A stretch of 64,000 bases of DNA from Ricinus communis (Eukaryota; Streptophyta; Magnoliopsida; Malpighiales; Euphorbiaceae): the NCBI RefSeq assembly GCF_019578655.1, contig NC_063264.1, positions 6,613,213 to 6,677,212 of the forward strand, read 5' to 3'. The notes beneath the pieces were generated by a model, which saw only the letters and a program-made list of their open reading frames with translations, ran no database searches and had not been told where the DNA came from. How positions within the stretch are numbered: position 1 is the first letter of the stretch; every line of letters begins with the position of its first letter. A program made the translations under genes and the position numbers. Shown one piece after another: positions 1-11,320 of the stretch.

Positions 1-78
1 GAGAAGCTGTTCGAGATCGATCCAGATGCGACTGTGTTGGCTTTTGCTGAGATGATGAAAAAAAAATTGGGGAAGTAA
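1..78 (+). CDS. C-terminal end of an unidentified ORF cut by the window edge
   Basis: The first 25 codons are open in frame 1 and end in TAA at 76-78. The visible tail is acidic then basic and ends in a lysine run (MMKKKLGK). I do not recognise the family. The window edge removes the rest, and it could equally be a chance frame or a transposon fragment. Confidence 0.2.
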   Translation, partial: EKLFEIDPDATVLAFAEMMKKKLGK

Positions 79-122
79 TAGGGACAAAACGGTGAGTTTT
101 GAGGCACTTCTATGTCCTCAGC

Positions 123-172
123 CACGTAGACAAAGCAGAGCAACTACGTAGACAAACCAGAGCAACGTGTAG
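123..172. repeat. Short tandem repeat, about 22-bp unit
   Basis: A unit of about 22 bp (ACGTAGACAAAGCAGAGCAA, then CT) occurs twice in a row at about 124-166, followed by a third partial copy (GTGTAGACACC). It lies between the edge ORF and the first LRR pseudogene. The remaining bases up to 299 show no gene. Confidence 0.6.
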
Positions 173-299
173 ACACCATGTCATTAGTGGCACACGCCAA
201 AACACGGGTGGGTAGGAATGATACAAGACACAGACATGGTGGACCAAATTGATACGTTTTAAAGGTGATGATAGATTTGAAAAAATGGTTAAAGATCGG

Positions 300-1241
300 G
301 GTATCTGGGATCGTTTTCCCTTAATTCAACTATCATAGAAATGTTGCCAACTTGAATGGGAATGCTTCCATGTAAATGGTTGTTGCTTAGGGACAAAAAT
401 ACTAAATTGGAGGAATTTGTTAAATGAACTGGGATGCGTCCCTTGAGTTTGTTATTTGAAACATCCAATTTCTCTAAATTGACTAATGCTCCAATTTGGT
501 GTGGAATTGAGCCAGAAATTTGGTTTCTGAAAGATCAAGAGAATTCAAATGAAGTAATTTCATAAGCTCATACGGTGTGGATCCTGTAAAGAGATTTGAA
601 TGAAGGGACAAATATGCTAAGTTTGTCAAATCACCAAGAAATGAAGGGATTGGGCCATTTAGCCGATTTCTGCTGAGGTCCAAAAGTCTTATATTGGATA
701 AAAGATGAAAAGTGGAAGGGACCGGACCAATGAGGAAGTTGTGAGTAAGGTTTAGTTTTTGCAAGAAAGTTAGATTGGCTAATGCAAGAGGAATGGAGCC
801 ATTGATTTGATTATATGAAATGTCAAGCTCCACTAGTTGTGTAAGGTTGGCAATCTCAACAGGTAACTCTCCTAATTGACTATTTTAAGACAAATCTAGA
901 TACTTGAGCCTTGAAAGCTTGCCTAATTCAAATGTAATGCTCCCATGGAATGCACAACGACTGAGATTGAAACTGATGAGGTTTGGTAATGAAGAAAAGC
1001 TGAGCTTCTCAATATACCTAATGTCATTGTTGCAGTTATAACCGTAGTAGTAGAAGTGGAAATCTATCTTGGTGATACTACCGGCACTGTTGCAATTTAT
1101 GCCATACCATTGGCAGTGGTCTTCCGAGGTGTCTTGGTTACACCACCACCATCCAGATTGGTTCAGAGCTCTTGCTTCTAATTCTAGGTTCTTGGATGAT
1201 GCATTTGATGGAGCTGCTGCTGCTGCTGCTTTTGGTAGCAT
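300..1241 (-). pseudogene. LRR receptor-like kinase fragment, ectodomain only, broken
   Basis: Read on the minus strand, this is the N-terminal part of a plant LRR receptor kinase of the MIK2-like (LRR XII-type) kind. It starts with the LRRNT cap (WWWCNQDTSEDHCQWYGINC, about 1153-1080), then about six LRRs with the LxxLxxLxLSxNxLxGxIP pattern. Two lesions are visible. An in-frame TAA at about 883-885 follows LDLS, where related genes have LDLSYN. A one-base deletion at about 522-527 shifts the frame (LDLSE to NQISGSIP), after which LRRs continue in another frame to about 310. No transmembrane segment or kinase domain follows. Two more remnants of the same family lie at 10976-11320 and 11700-14629. 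The gene cannot make a receptor. Confidence 0.85.
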
Positions 1242-1269
1242 AATTGTACTTTACCAACTAACGTAGAAA

Positions 1270-2030
1270 TCAACAAGAACAATTTTGAAGATGACATGAT
1301 TCATTTGGCTGAAGTTGCTTTCGCATTTAAGGACTACATATAGATGTTCCAGTCAAAAAGGGTCAACTTGCTCAGAGTTAAAAGGGTTGTCATTTTCTAT
1401 TATCAAGAATGGCAGAATTTTCCAGTACTCGGCATTTGCTTACTCTTTCTTCTGAACGTGCACGATGAGAGTTAAATTCCTTGATAGCAATGGGGGCACA
1501 GCTAACCTCTACTGCCCCCACAAAATCCATTTAAATGAAAGGCTCTTTAAAAAGGAAAGGCCTAGTCTAAAAATTCTCAAACTTTAGAAGTTTTAACAAT
1601 TTTATTCGATTCTTATAATTTTTTCTAAAAACTTATTTTTACATTTTTTTTTCTAAAATATAATCCGACCACTCACATTTTAAAATTATGATGGTTTTTA
1701 CTGACTGAATATTTATTTTAAAAAGAAAAAAAAAAAGAATAAACAAATGGTTGCTAACTCAACCACTTAGACTCGAGTTGAGGCTCATTATAGTCAACAA
1801 ACACTTCATTTGAATGAAGATATGATTCAACCATTGGAACAACTTTCATCACTCCTTCCAGTCCTTTAATTTTGTGGTAATGTTGCATTAGGCATTGCAT
1901 TGTTAATTCATTGCTTTCATCCTTCAGGCACCTAAAGCAAGTAGTTATAATTCATCAAGAATGGTAAATGCTATACCTAAAAGTGCAAACTGTTTTGGGA
2001 TTAATCTAAATGCTATCCCTAAAGTGCAAA
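1270..2030. other. Intergenic, no gene seen
   Basis: AT-rich DNA upstream of the first LRR pseudogene. A short stretch near 1450-1480 (TTCTGAACGTGC) resembles 10595-10610 upstream of the other LRR copies, which suggests shared ancestral promoter DNA. No coding signal recognised. Confidence 0.5.
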
Positions 2031-2099
2031 TTGTTATACGTGCAGGTCATTATACAATGAGCCTGTAAAGATTTTATCAACGCATCCATGTACTTCCGA

Positions 2100-2640
2100 A
2101 CGATTGTGATATCCTATGAGTGAAACTAGTGCCCAATTTTCCAGATAACTTGAACCCAACAACACCAAGTAACACCATGCTCGTGGGCTAACCAAGCTTG
2201 CAGCTTCTGCCTCAATGTCTCCAATACCAGAATCAAGAGGAACTATAAGCATATTTTAGAAAGCATTTCACCCTTGTTTAAGAAAAGCAACTCTCTCCTC
2301 ATTCTTCTAAAATTCAAGTTCCATATTTGCCTGCACAACATTTTCTGATCTTAGGACGTCAACTTTAACTAAATGATCAGCGATCAAATCTACAGTAAGG
2401 GATTGATTTTGTTGTAATTGCCACATAACACAAGCAGGTTTAAAAGGAATCTCAACTTGTTTAAGAGTTGAATTCTTCCAATCAATGATCTTCTCAACAT
2501 CTTGCTTTGTGACTTGGAAGTTGTCGTAGTTGCGAGTTGCAGATTCAAGAAGGATAGGGAATTGCAAAGACCAATGAGAGATTTGATAACCAAAGAAGCA
2601 ATGCTGATATGAGAGTGAAGAGTAAAATGAGATCACCACT
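2100..2640 (-). pseudogene. Aconitase (ACO) pseudogene, intronless and collapsed
   Basis: Minus-strand frames match plant aconitate hydratase N-terminal sequence in order: [20 protein letters not shown], then IIDWKNS and QVEIPFKPA, then a frame change with NKINPLL, then [27 protein letters not shown], and after stops LIVPLDSGIGDIEAEAASL and SMVLLGVVGFKLSGKL in an adjacent frame. Internal blocks present in functional aconitase, such as the one after PFKPA and the one after SGI, are missing. There are at least two frame changes and stop codons near 2260-2307. No introns separate blocks that normally lie in different exons, so a decayed retrocopy is likely. Identification rests on remembered family sequence. 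Confidence 0.75.
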
Positions 2641-3854
2641 CAACACTGTGACTCCAACGAGGGATAGAGCAGCGGCGAGATTGAACGACATCAGAATAGC
2701 TAAGAGATTGTTTGTGAAATAAAGATGATGAAGGATGTTAAAATCCTATAAACTCAGTAAAAGAAGGCGATATGTAGAAGATGTATAAAACGATGCGTAC
2801 TGCCTAAGTGGCTGACTCAGCAACTATTTGCTGATTCATCTTTTTTAAATAAATACACAGTCAGCAAAAATCACCTTAATTTTAAAATTGGATGGTCGAT
2901 TGTACTTTAGAAACAAAAATAAAAATATAGGCCTTTCTATGAAAAAATTATAAAAATTAATTAAAATTGTTAAAAGGTCAAAAGTTTAGAAATTTTTAGA
3001 TAATTAGACCAAAAAAGAAAATTATTCATTTTTATCTATTTTAAGTTTTGCCCCACATTTAAGGGCTTACATTACATCTGCCCCCATAATAACTCGAATC
3101 TATCTTTATATGTATTTATCTTGTGACTTTATATTTGTATATATCTTCAGGTTGTTTCAATGGAAAAACATGTTAAAAATGATATATTTGGAATAATAAT
3201 TTCCTTAGGTAATTATTATTCTTTTATGAGGTTTGCTATAGTCAATTTCTCATTTTACAATGTTGTATTAAATCTTTTTTTATAATTTATAATAGGATGA
3301 GTTTATTTCTATAACATAAGGCCAACTTCTTCTTTATATAAAAGAATTATTCAGATGAAAAAGACATTGTAGCCCTACTAATTAATTTATGTTTTTTATA
3401 ACATTTATTAGTTTCTCTAGAAAATCTTTTGATCAAGTTAAAATTAAAGGACAAAAAATATACTAACTAATTTCCCTTTTTGTTGGCTTTTTTGTTATAA
3501 TTATTGTCATTTCATCTTAAGCATCCTTTTCCTGTTTGATGGAGATTATTTTTTTATATTTAATATGTATATATTTTCTTTTTTGTAATTCAAATTCTTC
3601 AATTAATAATTATAAGGAAATACATTATATTGTGTCTATTAAATTTATAATTTAATTAGACTTTTAAGATTTATAGAAAATAACTAAAAAATAATGCAAA
3701 TAGGGAATAATTAGATTAATATGTTTAAATAGGTATTCTTTTTTAAAGAATTACTAAAATTCTAATATATTTTAGTTTATATTTCTATAGATTTTTATAA
3801 AATATAAAAAATCAAAATGAGAACTGTAAATAATGAATCTATATTAATGGAGTG

Positions 3855-3858
<4 letters not shown>

Positions 3859-3899
<41 letters not shown>
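3859..3899. repeat. (TA)n microsatellite
   Basis: About 20 uninterrupted TA dinucleotides. Confidence 0.95.
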
Positions 3900-3905
<6 letters not shown>

Positions 3906-4929
3906 TTTTGCAAACTTTTCGTTACTATAATGGAGCGTTATAATAAATTTTTTAGTTAGCTTCTGAAATATAAAAATTGAAAAGAAAAATTCAGTTTACT
4001 ATGGACATGCCTGTTAATTGGCGGGTGAAAAAACCTTGCTATTTCATGTACTTTGATTTGATTTGAAGAGAGAAAAAGAAAGAAAAAGAAAAGAAAACCT
4101 TCATTTAATTAATAATATTGTTGACAATTCTGCAAACGTGCTCCATGAGCTAAATCATTGCAACCTTTTTCTATCATTGGCATTCAGGAAAGCATTGCAA
4201 TGGTCTACAAGTTAAAAACCTGAACAAGGGCTTGTCGGACGAAACCACCAAGCAATTCATGGTTCCATTTGAGGAGGACAACAGAGTCAAGTTGAGTGGT
4301 GTAGTTGACTGCCCGACTGTTTCAGTTTTTGAACGTGGTGCACTATAGGAATTAAAAGAAGAATTGCCGTTCATCGTATATTTGTTTTCCTCTTTTAAAA
4401 TTCAACCAATAAAAATATAATTAATGCATAAAATTATATGTCATCATCCTACATGACTAAAGTTGTTAAATGGAATGGTCAAGAAATAATAACTAATAAA
4501 TATTGTGATAAATATATTTTGGAATTATCAAAAACTATACAAAATAAATTAAGAGAAATACAATTTTTTAAGTCGTTAATTTCACTCGTACGAAATTTTT
4601 TATATATATTAAATTCAAGTGAAATGTATGATTTGACAAGCTAAATAACTTTCCATTAACGAGAAATAATAACAGACAATAATTAATAAGCCGAAAAATA
4701 ATAAAAGAGTTACATTAACAAATATAAAATGAATGTAAGTCAAATAAAATTCAAGAACGTATGTATAGGATGATAACGATGATAATGATTTTATCATATT
4801 TAATTAAAATATTGAATTTGAATTTTTAATATATAGCTGTTTTTAAAATTTTTGAGATAATACTTTATCAGTCACGAGAATTATAATATGCTATTGTTAC
4901 TAGATTAAAAAATATATATTAGATTGATA

Positions 4930-4933
<4 letters not shown>

Positions 4934-4962
<29 letters not shown>
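4934..4962. repeat. (TA)n microsatellite
   Basis: About 14 TA dinucleotides. Confidence 0.9.
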
Positions 4963-4964
<2 letters not shown>

Positions 4965-5262
4965 TTTTTGTTAAAATAGTAAAAAATATAGATGAATTTT
5001 AGAATACCCGACTTTTCAATACTTGTATATATTTATTAAAATAAAAATTATAAAAATTTTAGATTAATTTATACAAAGAATTTTCTTTTATGAGAAATTT
5101 ATATAAATATGTTTTAGTATGTAATTTTATATGAAAATTACATATTAAAATATTTTATGTGAATTTAATTCAAATCTTATAATTTTCATTCAATAAATAT
5201 ATAAAAGTATTGAATAGTCACTTTAATTATTGTACTCTAAGATTCACTAAATATATACACAA

Positions 5263-5409
5263 GTTAGAAAAAGAAAATTCATGAATTACAGTAAACTAGG
5301 AAAATAGTAAGAGTCTCTTCCTCTAAATTATACTCTCTCCATATATATATATATATATATATAAGTTGGAAAGAGAAAATTTATGAATTACCGTAAACTA
5401 GGAAAGTGA
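5263..5409. repeat. Direct repeat of about 45 bp around a (TA)n tract
   Basis: The segment at about 5263-5305 (AAGTTAGAAAAAGAAAATTC, then ATGAATTACAGTAAACTAGG) recurs at about 5363-5405 with a few changes. A (TA)n tract at 5341-5363 lies between the copies. Confidence 0.75.
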
Positions 5410-5716
5410 AGCTCTTCAATGGACTGCAAGCTTAAATCTTCATCAAGTCTGGTTCGAGTTGGATGCAAAGTGTGTGGTTGATGAGTTTAACATCCCTGGC
5501 GCTGTGTTTTCTGAGTTTGGCAATATGATTAATGATTGTTGAGTTCTTTCTTTTGAAAGACCAAACTGTTTGGTGTCTTTTGTTTACCCGCAAGTGAATG
5601 GTGTTGCTCATTGCATGGCCAGAGCGTCCCTTTCTCAGGGTAGCCCTTTTATTTCTTTCGAGGTTCCTCATTTTCTGGAAGAACCGTTGCTATTTGATGC
5701 TTCTTTCTTGAATTAA
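5402..5716 (+). pseudogene. RNase H-like (RVT_3) domain remnant of a LINE-type element
   Basis: One plus frame reads ESEALQWTASLNLHQVWFEL, then DAKCVVDEFNIPG, then FSEFGNMINDC, an in-frame TGA, VLSFERPNCLVSFV, then VNGVAHCMARASLSQ, and ends in TAA at 5714-5716. This matches the C-terminal plant RNase H-like domain found at the end of non-LTR retrotransposon ORFs and in related host genes. The EAL..L....A start, the V(W)FE.D core and the N.VAH.MAR motif are recognisable. It is about 100 codons long, lacks the reverse transcriptase in front, and carries one internal stop. Confidence 0.7.
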
Positions 5717-5861
5717 TAATATTGCTATTTTCTCTCAAAGAAACAAAAAAGAAAAAGAGGAAAGAGATAGAGAATAAACTAAACATCCGAGGACTTGTTT
5801 TGAATTGTGGAAAAATGATTACGAGTGCCTTAAATGTTGATTAGCTCTTCAATATATAAAC

Positions 5862-6105
5862 TGTTAGGAATTTAGCTTATTAAAGCGGAAACCAATAACA
5901 GAGAATTGAGAATTACAGAGAAGTTTAAAACTAATACAAGGCATTAAAATGCAGAGCCTATTTATACAAGCAAACAATGAGATAAAAAATGAAAATACAT
6001 GGCAAAGCAAAGAAATAGTAGTAATGGATAAAGGCCATTACGGAAGTGCAGGTGAGTGGAGTTGAAAAAATCCTAACTACTTTTGGGCCACTTATTATTT
6101 TAACA
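5862..6105 (-). repeat. 3' LTR of the copia element
   Basis: 244 bp, the partner of 10127-10370, directly preceded on the plus strand by the TAAAC target copy. Confidence 0.95.
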
Positions 6106-6117
6106 ATCTCCACCTTG
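6106..6117 (-). promoter_or_regulatory. Polypurine tract
   Basis: The minus strand reads AAGGTGGAGAT directly before the 3' LTR, the expected position for plus-strand DNA priming. Confidence 0.75.
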
Positions 6118-6137
6118 GACCAAAAACCACTATAAGA

Positions 6138-9100
6138 TTAATAACTGGAACAACCAACTAAACTCAAGCATTGTTTGAACTTAGCAATAGGAATAGGCTT
6201 GGTGAGCATGTCTGCAGGATTCTCCAGTGTGTGAATCTTCTGAACAACTATATCTCCTGCAGCTACAATGTCATGAATGAAATGGTATTTGACATCGATG
6301 TGTTTGGTTTTGGCATGGTATGTATCATTCTTGGTGAGGTGGATAGCACTTTGACTATCTGAAAACATAATGGTCTGACCTTGTGTAGCACCAAGCTCCG
6401 TAGCCAAACCTCGTAGCCATGTAGCTTCTTTGACACCCTCTGTTGCTGCAATATATTCCACCTCAGTCGTTGATAATGCAGCGATAGGCGGGCGTAGCTT
6501 TCAAGCGATAGCGATTCTGAGTGAAAATATAATCGGATAGTGATCGGCTGTCAAGATCACCACCATAGTCGGAATCTACAAAGCCCACGATGTCGGTGAA
6601 TACGGAAGAATTTCGATCAAAGACCAAGCCCAAAGAAGAAGTACCCTTTAAGTACCGTAGAATCCATTTTACCGCGTTCCAGTGTTCCTTGCCAGGGTTG
6701 TGCATATATCGGCTTACAACACTCACCGCATAAGCCAAATCAGGTCTAGTGCATACCATAGCATACATAAGACTTCCGACAGCATTAGAGTAAGGAACAT
6801 TTTTCATATAAATCACATCAGCATCTGATTTAGGACATGAATTAGAGAACAGCTTGAAATGTCGCCAAGTGGGGTAGAAACAGTTCTGATTTGACATATT
6901 GAATCGATCAAGCATCTTTTCAATATACTTTTTCTGGGACAGATAAAGTTTACCGGCTTGACGATCCCTGTGTATCTCCATACTAAGAATCTTCTTGGCT
7001 GTACCTAGATCTTTCATCTCAAACTCATTGCTTAGTTGAGACTTCAACTTATTCACAAGAGACATGTCAGGAGAAGCAATGAGCATATCATCAACATAAA
7101 GCAATAAATAGATAAAAGACCCATTAGAATTTCTTTTGAAATAGACACAGCTGTCATATTTGCTTCTTGAGAAGCCTTGTCTAGTCATAAAAGCATCAAA
7201 ACGCTTGTACCATTGCCTAGGTGCCTGTTTCAGCCCATATAGAGATTTTTTCAGACGGCAAACACGGTGCTCTTTCCCAGGAACTTCAAACCCCTCGGGT
7301 TGATACATGTAAAGCTCCTCTTCAAGATCTCCATATAGAAATGCAGTCTTTACATCAAGTTGCTCTAATTCCAGGTCATATAAAGCAACCAAAGCAAGCA
7401 ACATACGTATAGAGGTATGACGTACTACTGGAGAGAAAATCTCATTAAAGTCAGTACCTTCGCATTGATCAAATCCTCGAACAACCAGTCTTGCCTTCCA
7501 CCGTGCTTTCTCAACACCTGGGATGCCATCTTTCCTTTTATAGATCCACTTACAACTCAATGGGCGTTTACCTTTCGGTAAATCTACCAGTTCCCAAGTC
7601 TCATTTTTATGAAGGCTTTCCATTTCCTCTTGCATAGCAACCAGCCACTTGGATGAGTTAGTACAAGAAATAGCTTCTGAAAAACTAGATGGATCACTTT
7701 CAACTTCCTGTGCAACAGAGAGAGCATAAGCAACTAAATGAGATTCATCATTATCATCATACCTAGAAGGTTTCCTGATTATCCTCCTAGGACGATCCTG
7801 GGCAATAGAATACTCTTGTTGTGGCTGAGTAGGAGGTGCAATTATAGTAGATGCATCATCAGTAACATCATCATTGATGTGAGTAGTATTCTCATTGGTC
7901 TCTAATACAAACTCCACCTTTTGCCCAATATTCTGCTCATCACCTGTACTGGGAGCAACAGTAGAATTTTTTCCAGAAGAGAATAATATTTGCTCATCAA
8001 AAGTGATATCTCGACTCAGAATGATTTTTCTAGAATCAGGAGACCAAAGACGATACCCTTTTGACTCAGAAGCATAACCGAGAAAAATGCATTTAATAGC
8101 TCTAGGGTTTAATTTACCCGTACTAGAATGAGCATAAGCAGGACATCCAAAAACTCTCAAGATAGAGTAATCAACAGGATTACCTGACCAAACTTCTTCT
8201 GGAATTTTAAAATCAAGAGATGAGTGCGGAGATCTATTCACCAAATAGCATGCGGTGGAAACGACCTCGGCCCGAAGTCACGCCCATTGACCCAAAGACA
8301 TTAGAGAGCATACAACGTGCTCTCTCCAATAGAGTCCTATTCATACGTTCTGCGACACCATTTTGCTGAAGTTTTCTTGGCAAAGTCCTGTGTCTGGCAA
8401 TTCCATTTGTATCACAGAACTCGTTGAAGTCTGAATTGCAAAACTCCAAACCATTATCTGTTCTGAGCTTCTTGACCTTTTTTCCTGTCTGTGTTTCAAC
8501 AAGAATTTTCCACCTTTTGAAAGTAGAAAATGCTTGATTTTTGTGCTTCAAGAAATAAACCCAGACTTTACGTGAAAAATCATCAATAATTGACATGAAG
8601 TATCTACAACCTCCCAGAGATTCAACCTTAGTTGGTCCCCATAAATCTGAATGTATATATTCCAATACATCTTTGGTACGATGTGTAGCAGTAGAGAAAC
8701 TAACTCTCTTCTGTTTCCCAAAAACACAATGCTCACAGAAAGGTAATTTACCTGTACCTGAATCTCCTAGGAGGCCTTTTTTGCTCAGGATATGCATGCC
8801 TTTCTCACTCATATGCCCCAGACGCATATGCCATAGTTGAGTGAGATCAGTATCAACCACTGATGAGGATATTGCTACTGAACCTGTCATAGTACTGCCT
8901 TGCAACACGTACAAGCTTCCGGAGCGAGAGGCTTTCATGAGAACAAGAGAACCTTTGATGACTTTCAGAACTTCATCTTCAGCTGTGTATTTGCACCCTA
9001 GGGATTCCAGAGTGCCCAAGGATATCAAGTTTCGTTTCAAATCAGGAATGTATCGAACATTGGTAAGCGTCCTGATTACATTATCATGAGTTCTGATCTG

Positions 9101-9277
9101 CACACTTCCAATTCCATCAACCTTGCATTGAGTGTCATTACCCATCAAGACTGTTCCACCATCAACTGGTTCCAGAGAGATGAACCAATCTTTGTGAGGA
9201 CACATGTGGAATGTACAACCAGAGTCCAGGATCCACTCAGTTTTGCTCCGTTTATCATTGCAGCTAACAGATAACAA
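6138..9277 (-). pseudogene. copia pol (protease, integrase, reverse transcriptase, RNase H), frameshifted
   Basis: In order on the minus strand: an aspartic protease motif ([11 protein letters not shown]); a GAG-pre-integrase segment; an HHCC zinc finger (H..H then CEHC); an integrase core with the DDE-type residues in [15 protein letters not shown] and [13 protein letters not shown]; the copia reverse transcriptase with LDVKTAFLYGDL, LKQAPRQWY and the catalytic YVDD; and RNase H with DSDYGGD and SDSQSAI, ending in ENPADMLTK. Two frame breaks are visible: near 8240-8300, between integrase and the LVNRSPHSS region, and near 6460-6560, between the first and second parts of RNase H. All domains remain readable, so decay is recent. 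Confidence 0.92.
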
Positions 9278-9337
9278 AACGTCATCCTCTGAATCACTTG
9301 CAACAACACTAGCTTCAGCGGATTTCTTTTCTCTCTC

Positions 9338-10085
9338 TTATTTGTTCTTCAATTTGAAGCATTCTGACACTTCATGCCCGTGCTTCTTGCAGTACTTGCA
9401 GGTTTTGTTGGACTTGCGTCCTTTGGACTTAGACCTTGATTTTCTGCCGGTATTCTCCGTTTCAAGTGGACGCCCCCGAACAGCCAAACCTTCACCTTTG
9501 TCTTCGGACTTAATTTCTAAGTCAAATTTCTCCTTGGACAAAAGATTAGACTTCACGTCTTCAAAGGTAAGGGTATCCACATTACCATATAACATTATTT
9601 CTTTGAAATGCTTATATGATACAAGAAGAGATACCAACAACAGAACAGCTCGGTCCTCATCATCAATTTTGATATCAATATTCTCCAAGTCCAAAAGAAT
9701 CGCATTGAATTTATCTAAGTGAGACTTAATGGGAGTACCTTCTGCCATACGAATGGTGTAAAGTTGCTCCTTTAAGCGTAGCTTGTTCTTTAGAGATTTG
9801 GTCATATAAAGTGATTCCGAGCTTTGACCACAACCCCGACGCCGCTGCCCCACCAACCACCTCGCGTAGAACCTCACTAGATAAGCACAATTGAATGGTT
9901 GAGAGTGCTTTTCATCCAAATCATCCCAACGCTCGCCCGGTCATTGTAGCAGGTTTCTTTGATTTCACAGCCAATGCTTTGTTTGAACCATTCTGGGTGA
10001 GAACGGCTTTCATCTGGACCCTCCAGATAGAAAAGCTAATTTTCCCGTCAAACCTCTTGATGTCGAACTTGCTGAACGTCGACAT
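9338..10085 (-). pseudogene. copia gag, frameshifted
   Basis: Translation can begin at the ATG at 10085-10083 (MSTFSKFDIKRFDGKISFSI), typical of the copia gag N-terminus with its FDG..F..W core. The frame breaks near 9950 at a TGA, again near 9920 and near 9815. Each time the gag sequence continues in a neighbouring frame. The C-terminal part has UBN2-type gag sequence and a zinc knuckle CKYCKKHGHEVSEC (C-x2-C-x4-H-x4-C), then a basic tail. A TAA at about 9323-9325 separates it from protease, although many copia elements have one continuous gag-pol frame. The protein would package the RNA in virus-like particles; this copy cannot. Confidence 0.85.
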
Positions 10086-10112
10086 ATCTGGAAGTAATTC
10101 TCAATTAAGACA

Positions 10113-10124
10113 GCTCTGATACCA
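10113..10124 (-). promoter_or_regulatory. Primer binding site for initiator tRNA-Met
   Basis: The minus strand reads TGGTATCAGAGC, two bases inside the 5' LTR. This is the usual plant copia primer site, complementary to the 3' end of initiator methionine tRNA. Confidence 0.9.
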
Positions 10125-10126
10125 AT

Positions 10127-10370
10127 TGTTAGGAATTTAGCTTATTAAAGCGGAAACCAATAACAGAGAATTGAGAATTACAGAGAAGTTTAAAACTAAT
10201 ACAAGGCATTAAAATGCAGAGCCTATTTATACAAGCAAACAAGGAGATAAAAAATGAAAATACATGGCAAAGCAAAGAAATAGCAGTAATGGGTAGAGGC
10301 CATTACGGAAGTGCAGGTGAGTGGAGTTGAAAAAATCCTAACTACTTTTGGGCCACTTATTATTTTAACA
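10127..10370 (-). repeat. 5' LTR of the copia element
   Basis: 244 bp. On the coding strand it begins TGTTAAAATAATAAGTGG and ends CCTAACA. It differs from the partner LTR at about four sites (near AACAAGGAG and AGCAGTAATGGGTAGAGG). Confidence 0.95.
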
Positions 10371-10559
10371 TAGACCTTCACCAGCTTGTTGATACAATAT
10401 CTTAAATTTCTCCATCTTCTGCTGACTTCCTGTAACTTCTCCTAAAAAGTCTCTACCAACTCACAAATTTACAGGCAGCCAGAAGTGCCTACAAGGATTT
10501 AATTGAACTGGATAATCATCACTAACTATTGATAAACTTCTATATCGATCGAGAGGGCA

Positions 10560-10970
10560 ATCACAAAAACTTTCTGGTATTGTTTGGTCTTTCTGAACGT
10601 GCGCGGCAAGAGATAAGACTTGAGATGATTGAATGTTGAGTGCAAAAAGTAATTATTGAGAGGAAAAGTCTTTTATCGGATGTTAAAGTTGCTACTTAGG
10701 AAATAATGGTCAATAGAATATCAAGATGCAGAACAGCAAGAAAACTGAGCTAATGGCAAGGTCTTTTATTGGAACTTGCCTGAATTCAGTCCCAATAAGA
10801 CCATACAAAGCCATGGATATATGAGACAGTTGATAGTGCATGAATCCTGACCTGCCATACTTGAGTTTATAATTGGCGCGGGGTTCCAGGAATTATTTAT
10901 CCACATTGTCGTACGTCGAATCCCACTTGGGGCTATTGGATTCATTCCAAATTATAGAATTCGGATGAGG
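10560..10970 (+). repeat. Duplicated LRR-flanking segment, copy 1
   Basis: About 400 bp related, in the same orientation, to 14695-15356 joined to 17337-17505. Shared anchors are TTGAGTGCAAAAA with AAAGTTGCTA, then TGCAGAA.AGCAAGAAAAC, GCTTGCCTGAATTCAGT, TAGTGCATGAA.CCTGACCTG and GGATTCGGATGA. In the other copy the homology is split by a 2-kb insertion. It is probably ancestral upstream DNA of an LRR kinase gene. The stretch 10371-10560 holds nothing I recognise. Confidence 0.8.
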
Positions 10971-11320
10971 AACAATCATGATGCATGTAAGCTAAAAGCA
11001 TTGGCAATGCCTTTGACAGTATTTACCCTTTTACTCCAATCCAACTCCACAGCTTCAATATCATTTCTCAAAACACAAAACAGACTTCCTCTTTCCAAGT
11101 ACTCATAAACCAAAACCATGAATCTCTTATGCAAGCAAAACCCATGAAGCTTGACTATGTTCCTGTGGCGTATTTCGGTTAGAACCTTTACCTCATTCTT
11201 GAAACATTTGTTGAAAGCTAGCTCTTCAGCTTCCAACTGATGGAGCTTCTTTAAGGCAACGACTTTGCCGCTGGGAAGAATCAAGGGAAAAGGATAGCGA
11301 TGTCTAGACTTAAAGGCCAC
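10966..11320 (-). pseudogene. Receptor kinase N-lobe fragment
   Basis: The minus strand encodes part of a Ser/Thr kinase domain: GKVVALKKLH with the ATP-anchoring lysine of the VAxK motif, a helix C stretch (CFKNEVKVLTEIRHRNIVKL), HGFCLHKR, and the hinge region VLVYEYLERGSL. It ends after helix E (IANAF). A frame shift near 10985 moves on to YMHHDCSS, then homology stops before the HRD catalytic loop. It is closely similar to the kinase of the 11700-14629 pseudogene. The LRRs, membrane segment and C-lobe are absent, so it is an orphan fragment of a third family member. Confidence 0.85.

Larger units (their letters stand above)
2660..5330. other. AT-rich intergenic DNA with microsatellites
   Basis: No convincing gene. 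The plus strand is open at 4162-4349 (HSGKHCNGLQ to VSVFERGAL), but I do not recognise it. (TA)n tracts occur at 3859-3899 and 4934-4962. The rest is low-complexity AT sequence. Confidence 0.5.
5862..10370 (-). mobile_element. Ty1/copia LTR retrotransposon, full-length but with broken ORFs
   Basis: A 4.5-kb element is bounded by two 244-bp LTRs starting TG and ending CA, differing at about four positions (roughly 98% identical by eye). It is flanked by near-identical 5-bp target duplications (TAAAC at 5857-5861, TAGAC at 10371-10375). Coding is on the minus strand, in the order gag, protease, integrase, reverse transcriptase, RNase H, which defines copia. A primer site complementary to initiator tRNA-Met lies beside the right (5') LTR and a purine tract beside the left (3') LTR. 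The ORFs hold stops and frameshifts, so the copy is non-autonomous although its LTRs look young. It interrupts DNA between the LRR kinase remnants. Confidence 0.95.

Noticed and set aside
4162..4349. Plus-strand open stretch HSGKHCNGLQ to VSVFERGAL
   Set aside because: About 62 codons without a start or a recognised family. It could be an exon remnant but there is not enough support to call a gene.
7895..9722. Several plus-strand frames of 60-172 codons
   Set aside because: Antisense shadows of copia gag-pol.
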